A DNA stretch of 64,000 nucleotides from Piscicola geometra. Taxonomy: Eukaryota; Annelida; Clitellata; Hirudinida; Piscicolidae. Below the pieces are notes generated by a model, which did not search any database, was not told the origin of the DNA, and saw only the letters and a program-made list of their open reading frames with translations. The stretch covers positions 6,728,626 through 6,792,625 of the forward strand of contig OX030958.1 in assembly GCA_943735955.1 (NCBI GenBank). The letters run 5' to 3'. A program made the position numbers and the translations under genes. This document shows positions 39,901 to 52,713 of the stretch, in pieces; within the stretch, counting starts at the first letter, position 1, and the number at the start of each line of letters is the position of its first letter.

Positions 39901-42900
39901 TGGTGATGATGATGATGATGTGGATGATGATAGCGATGATGATGATGAAGATAATGGTGATGATGACTATATTATAATAAAAAAAATAAATATCAAATAA
40001 TATTTTGATTTTAAGATTTGGATAAACTATGACACAAATGAAGTGTTCGTTGCCTTTTGTGGACTTTTTCTTTTCCAGAATTCTTTCCGTGCATATGCCA
40101 ACTTCCACTCATGCCTCCTAAACTGCTCTTCTTGTCACCATTGCTTCCATTACTACTTCTATTACTACTTCTATTATTACTTCTACTACTAGTACTACTA
40201 CTACTGCTGCTGTTGTTTGCGTTTTTACTGTTATACATTTTGTTACCACTTGTTTTTCTATCCTTTTTCTCTCCATCCCCCTCATCATCACCATAGTGCC
40301 CATCATCACCACCCCCATCCCCATCATCATCATCATCATCATCATCATCACCGCTGTTGACGCTACAATGGTCTAAAAGTTGATCTTGAAATTGATGCTC
40401 ACCATGCCTCCGAACGTAGTTTGCGACCAAGTTGTCGAGGTCTGTCGCGTCGGCGTCACCATAGTTACCGTTAAAACGGGCGTCTTTCTCATCATCATTA
40501 CCATCATCATTATTATTATTATCATTTTTGTAATCGTTATCATCACCATTATTATAAGAATCATCATCATCATGACAATCATAATCCTCGTGATGGGAGC
40601 CTTGCCGGTACTTTTCCATGCTGGTGTTCCTCGGCAGGCAGAAGTTGAACCTACCCTCGCAGCAAATGGACCGAACCGGTGTGACATTTTGTCTATCAGA
40701 CGGATCACCATCATCATTACCACCACCACCACCACGATCGTTATCATCATCATCATTCATAACTTCATCATTACCATCACCCTCATCGGTTGCTATCCTT
40801 TTATCACCTCCAAGCCTTTTCATTCCATCTTTTTCCTCGCCGTTATGCAGCCTCCGATCGAGATCATCATCAGCAGCACGAGCAGCAGCAGCAGCAGCAG
40901 CGCCCACGCACGCCTCACTCAGCACGAAGGTGTCCCTCAATCCATCATTGGAAATGCCCTTATGACCCCTTGCACCAAGAACACTACCACTCTTTCCATA
41001 GATAACGACATCAGCTTCCTTATCAACGTCATCGTTGTCGTTATTGTCGAGGTGGGCTTGTCGTGTGTTGCAGTGGTCGTTGCATAGCATGTGTTTCAGC
41101 AACAACAACTCATCGCCACTTAACACTCGCAACAACTCCCTGTATGGTGATGGTGATGATGATGGTGATGATAATCGTATGTTATTAGCATAATATACAA
41201 AAATGTATTAAAAACTATATTAAGATGGCTTCCATCTAGTCATTCACCCATTGAAGCTTAGTTGAATCTCTAACAAGTTCAAACCATACTTTTCGACCCC
41301 ACAACTATCCAAGCCCCCCCCTTCCCCAAAAATTTCCAAACCACATCCCCACAACTTCCTGAGACTCCAAGGCCCCCCCCCCCTCCTGACCCTTCCTACA
41401 AGCCTTCCCCATAAGCCACTAACCCCCTCTTGCCCACCCCCCTACCCACCCTTCTGCCCTACCCACCTGATCTTGAACAGGGTGATCTGGCATTGCCGGA
41501 ACATGGGGACCATGCGCAGGGGGTCTTGGTCGGGGTTCAAGGCGCTCTCTGGATAGGTCAGCAAGCCGCTGTGGTGGTGGTGATGATGATGGCGGTGATG
41601 GTGATGATGATGGCGGTGATGGTGATGGTGATGGTGGTGATGATGATGGCGGTGATGGTGATGGTAATGGTGGTGATGATGATGGCGGTGATGGTGATGG
41701 TGATGGTGGTGATGATGATGGCGGTGATGGTGATGATGTTTGTGGTAATGGTGGTGATGGTGATGATGGTTTTTCTTTTATAAGACAACACAAAAAACAC
41801 CAACAACAACAAAAACAGCAACACGAAATCATAACCAAAAGCATTAACAACTACAACAGCAACACAAAATCACTGCCGCCAACAACAACAACAACAAAAA
41901 ATACAAAAACAATAACACCAACCACCGCGACCACGCCACCACCACCACCACCACCGCGACCACACCGCCACCACCGCGACCACCACCACCACCACCGCGA
42001 CCACACCGCCACCACCGCGACCACCACCACCACGACCACCGCGACCACACCACCACCACCACCACGACCACACCGCCACTGACAAAACGACGGCGAGACG
42101 AGGGATCGTGAACATGAGAACCGGGTCGCACGCGTCGATGTGTTCCTGCTGGAGGAGACCCTCTCGCAGGCAACTGACAAGGTCAAGGTTGTGCAAGTGG
42201 TGGTGGTGGTGGTGGTGGGGTGGTGGTGGTGGGGGTGGTGGTGGTGGGGGTAGTGGTGGGGAAGATGGTTGTAGTGGGGTGGTGAGATGCGTTGGTGGTG
42301 CTTGTAGTAGTGGTCAATAGGCGATAGCAGTAAGAGAACAGCATTAACCATTTTTTATTAATAATAACAAAAATGACAACAAAAATAACAACAAAAATAT
42401 CAATATTAACAATAAAAATATCAATATTAACAACAAAAATATCAATATTAACAATAAAAATAACAACAATAACAACAAAAATAAAAATAAACCCAAAAAC
42501 AATAAAAACAACCTGTCGACCGTGAGGCAGAAGAGAACAGTGATGTCTTGCAGTTGGTCGTAGTCCTGCAAACTCTTCACCGTCACCATGGCACTGACGT
42601 AACTGGAGTAGTCGGATGGATGGGTGGATGGATGAATGGGTGAATGGATGGATGGATGGATAAATGGGTAGATGGATGGATTTGTTAATGAATAGATGAA
42701 TGTATGGATTTAGTGTAGATGAATGTGGTTAAACTAATGAAGAGAGCTGTAGCAATATTGAAAGTTGCCGATGCAAGCGGTAAAGATAGAATGCGAATTT
42801 CTTGATTTTAAGTTGGACAGTTGGTGCCAGAGGACCTGAGTTCAAACTCGGCGATGAGTCTGTCAAAGTCGACGAGGGCCTTGCACAACTGCAGTGTTGT

Positions 42901-43816
42901 TAGAGGATTGGAGGGTTGAAGAGACTATTGTCAAAGAAGAAACTAAATGGTACCAATACCTTGTTTGAATAGCCTTTTCACATCGGAAGTTTTTTTTTAA
43001 TTCATACAATACACCTTTTCATTTTCTATCCATCCATCCATCCATTCATTCATTCATCCACCCATCCATCCACAAATTCACCCATCCACAAATTCAACCA
43101 CCCATCCATCATTTATCAACCTTAGCATCCTCCTTCAGAGAAGTGGAGGTGTGTTGCAGTGTGACCTCCCTCAACAAGCATCTCACCTAGGTTTGAGGCC
43201 AGAATCAGTTGGAGTTTTTATAAGTTTTTATTTAAGAAGTGGTTAAACGAGTAAAATGTTTAACTAATTTTCATTTTATTAATTAGAAGCTTAACAAAAT
43301 AAATTATATTTATGAAAAACTTCGTCAAGATGTTTGAGAAGGGAGTGAGCGAGGGGACGCATTAAGGCACTTTCCACCTCCCTGTTCAGAATGCTGGAAC
43401 CTGCTGCCAAACACTTTGGAGAACATTGAAAAATATAATATAAAAGTAGAAAATGTATAGTTGTGAACTACTATTTAATGTACAAGAACTCATCCTACCT
43501 CCGCGCCAAACCAAAGCTGTCCAGCCAAACTCTCGTGCGAAAGTTCATCTGGAAACTTTGTCTTGTAGTCCCTAGAGGCCCTTTTCTCCCGAATCACCTC
43601 CTCCATGATGCCTTCGATCACCTGCAGAACGCCCTCTTGCTTCTGCCTCAACCTGCCCACCAACAAGGCACATCTTTCTGGCTCTTTGCGCCCGTCGAAA
43701 CTGTCTAGTTCTGACGTCACACTGTTCAATTCTTCGTCTGCAAAGTAGAAACGTGCCAACAAACTTTGATCCGACCTCTGTTGGGTGTGTATATTGCATT
43801 TACTGTATGAATTCAT
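36951..43816 (-). CDS. ZFYVE28: LST2/ZFYVE28 endosomal FYVE protein
   Basis: Thirteen exons in phase, 1161 aa (human 887): 43499-43816, 43321-43413, 43121-43186, 42836-42888, 42513-42602, 42084-42173, 41467-41568, 40036-41139, 39805-39897, 39253-39320, 37722-38906, 37329-37441, 36951-37061. The conserved N-terminal block is residues 1-285: [67 protein letters not shown]. Exon 8 is acidic and Ser/Asn-rich low complexity. Then comes [20 protein letters not shown], a second long low-complexity exon, and a complete C-terminal FYVE finger: [25 protein letters not shown]. In worms and mammals LST2 acts on early endosomes through PI3P and promotes EGFR down-regulation. The start follows the human MN...RSD spacing; an upstream coding exon cannot be excluded. 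Confidence 0.9.
37505..37560 (+). mobile_element. Degenerate SINE-related scrap
   Basis: GAACGGGTGGTCTTGAAACT, then CGTCCGGGTTTACGCCACG and TTAATAAT. It joins the start and 3' end motifs of the tRNA-derived SINE with the middle missing. A similar piece without the head is at 55828-55870, and a body-only piece at 37208-37270. Confidence 0.4.
41575..42260. repeat. GGTGAT and CACCACCGCGAC minisatellites in ZFYVE28 introns
   Basis: 41575-41765 is a roughly 36-bp GGTGATGATGATGGCGGTGATGG-type array touching the acceptor of exon 41467-41568. 41930-42075 is a CACCACCGCGAC array touching the donor side of exon 42084-42173. 42198-42260 is a (GGT)n run on the other side of that exon. These short exons are islands between arrays. 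Confidence 0.88.
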
Positions 43817-44267
43817 ATGGACTGGTTTGTACAAATATTTAGGTAATAAATATTATTTCAATGACATAGTCAAAGTTTTTAAAATTTAAATTAATAATAG
43901 GAAATAATTTCTAAATTTCAACTCTATTCAAGTGACTTAAGTTTTAAACTACGTACTTTAGGTTTAAATATCCATTTTCTTAATGATTTCATACCACAAG
44001 ATTAGACTTGATAATATAAAATGGTTATTTAAACTTTTAAACCTATTTTTGTCGTAATATTAATTATAACATGAAAGAAAAAGTTTTAAAGTTTTAAAAG
44101 TTATCAAAAGTTAAACAAATATTCAAACTTTTAAAAATATACTTATTAACATTTTTTCGTTTTTCAAAATTATTTTTCATAATAGTTAATGTTCAAGTTT
44201 GAAATAATATTTTAGAGTAAGTTTGTTTTTAAACTGCAAAGTTTAAAACTCCTTCACATTTTAAACC
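43817..44267. promoter_or_regulatory. Shared ZFYVE28/PNPT1 divergent promoter region
   Basis: 451 bp between the two start codons (43816 minus, 44268 plus), AT-rich, without exons. Both transcription starts should lie here unless there are distal untranslated exons. The ZFYVE28 start is less certain than the PNPT1 start. Confidence 0.5.
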
Positions 44268-44694
44268 ATGCTTTTTCGTTACAAGTGCATCTTTAAAACT
44301 TTCAAGAGATCTGTCGTGTGGACTGGCGCAAAATCTGTAGAAATACCTTGTGAAAATAATGCGTATGTAATTGCAACTATTCATGATTTCAGAAAAATTA
44401 TAAATGTTCTAGGGACTATTTAGGATTATGGCACATAATTTCATATTAAATTCATTAATATATGATATGAATAAGAATAGAATATTATACTAAACCCTAA
44501 ATATAAATAAAATATTTCAAACGAGTAGATTCCTTCATTAGGCTCTTAAGTATTCCACGCAGAGCTCTGAAGATAGAGTCAGGAAGACTTGCAAGATTTG
44601 CAGATGGATCGGCCACTGCTAAGGTGCTCCAGGCACTGTGACTCATGGCTTATTTATAGCCATCCTCCATTCAATTATCAATAAACATAACATG

Positions 44695-44732
<38 letters not shown>

Positions 44733-45629
44733 AATGATGTTAATGATCATGATGATGTCATACATATAATGATAATAATATAATCAATTTTCTTCTCAGT
44801 TTTTCATTAAAACCTTTCATTTAATTCAGTTAGGAGATACAGTGGTGCTTGCAACAGTGGTGAGCAAGGAGACAAAGAAAAATGCATCTTTCCTGCCTCT
44901 CACTGTGGGTTCGCTCGTTGTAATGATCACCATCATCATTATCATTACCATCATCATCACCATCACTTAGCAAGCATACTTTCTTAAAATTAATCTATCA
45001 TGAAATTAACATTAAAAGTACTGTGAAAAGTGTTGTCAATTTCACTTCATTAATTCGTTTATTTATTTATTTCATCTTACTTGCAAACATCTGTTCTCTC
45101 ATTCTGAAAATCAGAACAACACCAACAAAAAAAGCTACACAACCACAACAACAGGTGGACTACAGACAAAGATCAACGGCTGCTGGCTTGATCCCCACCA
45201 CGTGGAACAGGAGGGAGGGGGGAGTGGTCGATAGGGAGGTGCTGGTTGCACGACTCATTGGTTGGTAGAGTAGCTTTTCGGAGAGGGGTGTGAGGAGAGG
45301 GCTTAGTTTTGTATCAATAGCTTAAAAAATGTACTTCTCACGTGTGTGTTCGATGCATGAAATTGTGTTTTGAGCCGCTTTCGTTTAAATTATATTTCTG
45401 TTTTTTCATTTTTTCAAAAAATATCGAAAAATCAAATGGATCTAATATTCATCATCACCATCATCATCACTATCACAAACATCATCATCATCATCAAGAC
45501 CGATCAGTGAGGCCCCTGTTTCCACTGCACACCTTTTGCAACGACACGCAACTCATCTGCACCACCCACTCCATCGACACCCTCCACAATCCGGTCGTCA
45601 TCGCCATCAATGCCGGTATAGGAGAATTT

Positions 45630-45664
<35 letters not shown>

Positions 45665-47961
45665 TTTTTTAATGGTTTGGGAAACACTGGAATATTATTT
45701 AGGATTTTTTAAATTAATTAATCACTTTTGATTTAACTTGTCTAATTAATTACTAAATAATTGTACCATCTACATAATAACTATTAATTTAGTATCATTA
45801 CCATCACCAACCAGCCTCAGCAGCACTCGCCCTCTCAGACATTCCCTGGTCAGGACCTGTCGGTTCGTCAATCGTTCGGTATCATCATCATCACCATCAT
45901 CATCATCATGTCATCATCATCATCATCATCATCATTGTCATCATCATCATCATCATCATCATCATTGTCATCATCATCATCATCACCACAGGGGCAGTAC
46001 AGGTGGGCTTGAGAGGTTCGGACGAGATCATTATCAACCCGACGAACAAGCAACTGCAGGCTAGCCAACTCAACCTCCTCATCACCGTCTCACACGATGG
46101 AAAGATCGGTTGGTTGGTGGAGGAATGAAAGAAGAAGAAGGGAGGAGTGGATGATGATTATTTATTTATTGATCTTTATTATTATTGCTATTATTATAAT
46201 AATTATTGCTGTTATTATCATTATTATTATTTTTGTTTTTATTCCTATTATTATTAATAATAATATTATTAATATCTTCATCATCATCATTATTATCATA
46301 ATAACCGTCAAAACAGTGATGATGGACGGGTGTGGGGACCAGGTGGCACCCGATGTGCTGAGGGGGGCGGTGTTGAGGGGGGTGCAGGAGGCTGCCAGGG
46401 TGGTCGAGGCGATTAAGGAGTTACAAGCTCAACTAGGAAAGAAGAAGAGGGGTGGTGGTGGTGCTGCGGGTGGTGATAGTGCTGATAGTCAAGATGTTGC
46501 TAGTAGTAGTGGTCAAGGTGGTGGTAGTAGTAGTAGTGGCGGTGGTCAAGGCGGTGCTAGTAGTAGTGGTATTGGGGATGCTAGTAGTAGTAGTGGTGGT
46601 GGCATTCCTTTTCATCCAAGCACGAAGACGCTTGAAGATGAAGTCAGTTGGCATCTGAGCGAGATGTGTGAAGACAAGATCCGTGCAGTATTCAGTGACC
46701 ACTCACACGACAAGTTCTCGCGAGATCTGGCCGTTAGACGCATCAAAGAAGAGGCGATGGTTGAGTTTAAAAGTCGATGCCGTAAGGATGGAGTTGATGA
46801 GAAGAATGTATCGGAAGATGCTGGAGATGAAGTTGATAAATACGATGAAAAAGTTACCAAAGATGCAAAAGACGGCATTCCACCTCAGATGATAGACGAA
46901 CAATTCAACAAGCTCGCCAAAAGCATTTTCAGGGCGTTGACACTGGAGACTGGAGTGAGGTGTGACGGCAGGCGCGTGGATGAGTTGCGGAAGATTTCCT
47001 GCTCCGTCGACAACTACTCCATCCTGCACGGGTCGTCCCTCTTCCAACGAGGACAGACTCAGGTGGGTGTGCTTGTGGGTGTTGTTGCTGCTCTTGCAGT
47101 CTGTCTGTCAGTCTCCCATCGTCTTGAACACTGTTGGGACATCACACAAAATTTTCAATTTATAATCAGTCTTTGCATCGTCATTATCACCATAACCACT
47201 GCAAGCATCATCACCATCATCATCATCCACTTACATTATAAATCATTCATAATTCGACCTATCTTCCACAATCCTCCTCCTCCTCCTCATCATCATCACT
47301 ACTACTGCACCAATCCTCCTTCTCCACATCATCATCACTACCATCACCATCGTTATCACCACCACTGCAACATCAAGGTCATGTGTTCGACCACGTTTGG
47401 GTCGGCGCAAAGTGAGGTTCGTCTGGACGCAGTGTCCGCCATCGTGGCAGGCGAGAGCAGGAAAGACTTCTTCCTGCATTACGAGGTTATTTCCGGCATT
47501 ACAAGATAATTATCATTTTGGCATCAATTACTATTAACGTGTAAGTGAATGTTATTAATTAATTATTTAAAGTACTCAACTAAATTAATTAGTTAAAGTG
47601 TTTATTCAAATCGATTAATTAATTAATTGATTTACAGTTTTTTCCAGCTTTGATTCTTAAAATTAATCGTTCGCTATCTTTTCCATCAATTTTAATTTTC
47701 GCATTTTCCATTAAAACTCAACCATCTCGCCATCTCAACCATCTCAACCATCAGTTCCCGCCATACGGAACTAACGAAATAGGACGCAGTGGCTTGGTGG
47801 GCAGAAGGGAGCTGGGTCATGGTGCGTTACCTTGAGCATGCAATACCGCTTTGAGAATCATTTTCAGAATTGTTGTTTTACATTTATTTTAATTTGTAAA
47901 TCAGAATGAAAAATGCTTTTTCCGTTTTTTCGCATACCACACATATTCATGAATATTCATC

Positions 47962-48009
<48 letters not shown>

Positions 48010-50619
48010 AAAGCATAATTATAGGAAGTATAATCTGTACAAACTTCTAGGCAACTTGGGCTGCAAATTTTTCCATTCGCGCCAATGGACTACTAGGGAA
48101 TCGGATGCACTTGAACCTAAGATCTTCTAGCTGAGAGTCGTTACACAATCGGCTACCCGTTCACCCATTCAAATATATTCATGCATATTCACACACATAC
48201 ATATTCATACTTCTAAGCCGACTCATACACACAGGGGCTCTGGCGGAGAAGGCGTTGAAGACAGTCGTTCCAGGCGACCACCCCTTCACCATCCTCCTCA
48301 GTGCCGAGGTCTTAGAGTCGAATGGTTGGTGCTTTGTGGTTGTTGTGATGGTGGTTAGTTGATGTGGGGGTGGATGTAAATCACAATCATCTTCAACACC
48401 TACCACATAACCATTATCACCAACATCATTAACCACCATCATCAACCACATCATCATCTTCACCAATCACACTTTTATTATTTTTTTATTTTTTATGGTC
48501 TGTATTATTCACAGCCTACCAGACGCAGACCATGTTACAATGGTTCTGAAAACCATGGTTCTTATGCGCCAGTGCGCCACTCCACACGACGTACACATCT
48601 CTCAATGCATACGTCGCAAACACCGCATCATATACACTAGGTATATGATAGTTCACGGTTGCTTGTCAGGGATTCGAACAAGCAACCTTTGAGTCGCAAG
48701 TCCGACGTCTACCATCTAAGCCATCCCCGCTTCCCAAACACACCACCATAACCACCACCACAGGCTCTTCTTCGATGGCAACGGTGTGCGCCGGCAGTTT
48801 GGCGCTGATGGACGCTGGAGTGGCCATCAACGCCCTCGTCTCAGGCGTCGCCATGGGCCTCGTTACTAAGCAAGCCTGCCTTGGCGAGGTTGGTCCGTCT
48901 TGGTTCGTGTTGTATTGATGGTGTTGAGGTTAGAACGAATCAGACAAAATTATCGGAGTGTTATATTTTTTTGGGTGTTTAGTCTTTTTTTTAGTCCGAT
49001 TTGTTCATTTTTATAAGGAAATTGTTTTAAGGTGGCTTTTAAAGTGTTAAGAGCTTGTATCGCAAACAACTTGAACCATTATCATCAGCCAACCATCATC
49101 ATCACCCCACCATCACCACACCATCACCCCACCATCACCATCATCATCAAGACTCCATTCGACGAAACTGGCTCCTACGTCATCCTGACAGACCTGATGG
49201 GCATTGAGGACTACATGGGCGATATGGACTTCAAGATTGCCTCCACCCTGCATGGAGTGACCGCCCTGCAGGTGATGACGACGATGATGATGGTGGTGAT
49301 GATGATGATTATGATGACGATGGTGGTGGTGGTGATGATGATGATGATGGTGATGGTGATCGTGATAGTAGTTGTGATGATGATGATGATGGTAGGGGTG
49401 GTGATGATGATGAGGATGATGAAGCAGAGCCTTGATGTGGTTTCGGGAGTTCTGGTGCTTGATGTGGCTTTACTGAATAATAGACTAGGGATGCTTGCAA
49501 AAGAGAAAAATTAATAAAAATATATTCAGTTTAAAGTGCTTCAACCTCACAGATGGACACCAAACTACCAGGCTTGCCAACAAAAATAGTTTTCGAATCG
49601 ATCGAAAAGGCGCTCGAGGCCAACAGAAAAATCATCGAGATTATGCGTGTGGTGGCCGGTGAGGCACGTTCAAGTCCAAAACCAAGTCATCCCGTGGTCG
49701 AAGAGGTTAAGGTTAGCCTAACAAAAAGATCAAAGTTTCTAGGCGTCGGAGGCAGCAACCTGAGGAAGATCCTCTCCGAGACGGGAGTTCAGATCACCGC
49801 TGTCGATGACGAGACGTACCAGGTGTTCGCGCCTAATGGACAGGCGATGGGTGAGGCTCGCTCGATGATGCAGCGCATTCTGAGCGAGCAATCCGAGCCT
49901 ATCCTTGACTTCGGAGCCATTTACAACGTCCGCATCGATGAACTGAAGGATACAGGTGGGGTGTTGCGATTGATGTGCGGTGCGTTATTTCAGGATAGTA
50001 TTTTAAGTGTAGGATCGAAAGGGGAATTGTGTTGAGGATATTTAAAACTCGTTTTGGCAGGCGCAATGGTGGTTTTGCACGCATCGATGCCCGCCATCTT
50101 CATTCCAAACAACCAACTCGACTCCAGGAAGGTTCGTGACCTTTAATAGACGATAATTCATGATTTGAATGAAGGCTCAAACTTCTTCTATGTATCAATC
50201 AATCCTTCTAACCACCTCTTCTATGGACCTCCTCAATGAAATCCTCATGCCTCTCACCCACCATTACTAGCATTTTCATGACTCATCCACTACCACTCCA
50301 CTACTCAACTCCACCATACTAACTCTCCACTACCACCCCACCATCACCACTCTTCCACTCCATCATCTCATCCAACCCAGGTGAGCCACCCAAGCAGTTT
50401 GGGTCTGCTCGAAGGCCAGGAACTCAAGGTCAAATACTTCGGCAGGGATCCTGTCTCAGGCAAAATACGGCTCTCTCGAAAGGTGATTAGCTTATTTTTG
50501 TGTTTACTGTTCCGTCTATTCTTATAAATGATTTTGCAATTTTTAAAACGACGGATACTTTAATTTCTGGTCCACAGGTTTTGCAGGTCTTGGCAGCAGA
50601 CATCAAAAACCACTTATGA
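44268..50619 (+). CDS. PNPT1: Mitochondrial polyribonucleotide nucleotidyltransferase (PNPase)
   Basis: Seventeen exons in phase, 830 aa (human 783): 44268-44362, 44563-44623, 44830-44904, 45155-45260, 45499-45615, 45815-45862, 45992-46108, 46317-47062, 47378-47485, 47755-47821, 48235-48324, 48764-48888, 49152-49271, 49553-49955, 50061-50131, 50381-50482, 50578-50619. A basic, Asp/Glu-free N-terminus ([18 protein letters not shown]) fits a mitochondrial targeting peptide. RNase PH 1: [38 protein letters not shown]. The helical linker carries a Gly/Ser insertion (about residues 247-305). RNase PH 2: [50 protein letters not shown] (catalytic Asp cluster). Then KH (GVGGSNL) and S1 ([18 protein letters not shown]). 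It degrades RNA 3'-5' using phosphate, as a trimer. AATAAA at 50686-50691. Confidence 0.95.
45632..45662. repeat. (TA)n in PNPT1 intron
   Basis: About 15 TA dinucleotides 16 bp after the donor at 45616. Confidence 0.9.
47965..48168 (-). mobile_element. tRNA-derived SINE, copy 2
   Basis: Minus-strand copy in PNPT1 intron 47822-48234. Head GGTGAACGGGTAGCCG (A box TAGCCGATTGTG, degraded), B box GGTTCAAGTGC as in copy 1, body ending near CTATAATTATGCTTTT, and a pure (ATT)n tail of about 40 bp at 47965-48006. The body shares GGCGC, TGCAGCC and AAGT blocks in order with copy 1. Confidence 0.8.
48661..48735 (-). tRNA. tRNA-Ala(UGC)-like pseudogene or SINE head
   Basis: The minus strand reads GGGATGGCTTAGATGGTAGA with a good A box (TGGCTTAGATGG). 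An anticodon-loop-like CTTGCGA follows (anticodon TGC), then a perfect B box (GTTCGAATCCC). The D stem lacks one base (GTAGAC for GTAGAGC), the anticodon stem pairs poorly and the acceptor arm does not close, so it is a pseudogene or the head of a different SINE. It lies in PNPT1 intron 48325-48763. It differs from the tRNA-derived SINE family at 2092 and 47965. Confidence 0.5.
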
Positions 50620-52680
50620 CACAGCCATACATACTCTCCTCTTCAATATCGTACTTTTTTGAAAGTATCATTTTTTTACTTTGTAAATAAACTGTTTTTG
50701 ATTCAAGAGAAAAGTTTTGATATTCTTTTTATTTGAAATAATGTTTCTAAACCGGCTCCTTAGATCATAATCCTATAAAGGCGACGTCAAACAGTATGCA
50801 AAAGTGTTTTTCTCACGGTCTTGGTCTGGATAGTGATCCAGAAAATTCTGTAGACAAAAAATGTGATACCTCTCTTAAAATAGGTGAGTCTACCAACAGA
50901 AGCGTATCCAGAAAGAAAGCAGGGGTGTCACTCTACTCACATATTTTCCCTCTCCCCCAAATTTCGCTTTGGTAGTCAGTCAGTTTTTTTCGTATAAGAG
51001 TCCTCACTCGTTAACGATTCGCAATTTTTTTCTTTTGGATATTAATTTCAACTCTCAAAGAAATATTTAAATTTTTCAGAGATGCTCACACGATGACAAC
51101 ACATCTTTGTAATTTTAATATTACATTTAAATCATTAATGGGCTATTTCAAACTCTAACAATGGGATCTAATTTTTTAATGACCCTGGTCTTAAAGCCTT
51201 TCATCGTTTTTAGCATGTGTTATACCAACTTGGTGAAGAAAAAGGGCAAAGTAAAATAGAAACATTTGAAGAAAACATAAAAGGACAACATGAACTTTGA
51301 ATAAAAAATCAAAGAAACTTTATAATTTTCAGTGTTTTATCAACTCAAACTATTGAAATATAAAGCTATTTGTTGAATAGGTTTACAGAAAATTATTCTT
51401 GTATGTATACAGACGGAGAAGATAGATGAGAAAAGTGTGCACTATGTTAACATATACATTACAAAAGCGTCATGTGTTTGTAACAAGTAGAAAGCACTAA
51501 TTAGTTTATGGGCAAATGTTACAAGTGAAGAAATGTAACGGGGTCATTGGGTGCGAAGTCATATTTCAGGGAAGCAAGCTGACGTGAGACGTGTCTTGCA
51601 GCCGGTGACAAATGCCATTTGAGATTTTGAATGATATTTTTATTAGTAAGAATCAGTATAACAAATAATAAATCTTTTTTTTACATCGCTCTATGTCACA
51701 CAGTAATAACATTTATAAAATTTAAAGTATTTAAAAGAACTCTCAAGTTTGTAAAATGATTAAAACTTTTAAATGCTGAAAGTGAATAATAAATTCAAAA
51801 AACGAAAACACGTATATTCTCAAGTTATGAAGAGTGCGTTTATGACGGATGTCTTGGCATGGCCTTTAGCCCGGCTGCGACTGATTCTTGCGGCACCACA
51901 GTAAGCCTCCAAACGCTTGCTAATAACGTCTTAAAACGTCAAAGTTGGGCAAAAAATCAAAAAGCAAAAATCAGTTATTTATCAACATTTCGAAGCTACT
52001 GATGCCAAAATACTGCATTCTGTGAGTTGCTGAAAGGTTGTTTTTAAAGATTAGAACGACATTCAAACTGCGGTGCAGCTTGCCTGGATCAGTCTGGGCA
52101 CACTGGAGGCTTTGTCTGTCTGCCAAAAACAGACTGTTTGGACAAAACCACTTTTGGGCCGCAAGAAAACTCGCTTGTTTATTTTCATTTGAGTTCATTA
52201 TTCATTATTCGCCAAGTTGTGAGCAGTGTTTATGGAACTTCCTTTTCTTCTCTATCCGGCTTTTTAATTTATTCTTATCTTTTTATTAATTTTATTTTAT
52301 TTGTTTTATGGTATTCATGAATCTATAATTTTTTTTAATGGATTTGTTTATACTACATGTATTCATCATCTTGCCTAAATAATTAATATTAATACCCGAT
52401 ACATATCTGTTCTTCTGGATAGCATACCAGAGAGACCTGAGCATTTGTCATCTCTTAAAACTCCCTCAATCAAACCTCTTCATTAAAACCATTTGCTATT
52501 TCAACCTTTCTCATTATATTTTCAATCTTTTTCTTCAACTCTTTCCAAATGGCCTTCCTTCTAATGCAAATAGAAAACACAGGGAAAACATTCGATCAAT
52601 CAGTTATGACGACTAAGAGGCGTCTATTGACGTGCAATAAGACATAATCGTGATGGAGCAGGCAGGCAGGCAGGCATCAA

Positions 52681-52713
<33 letters not shown>

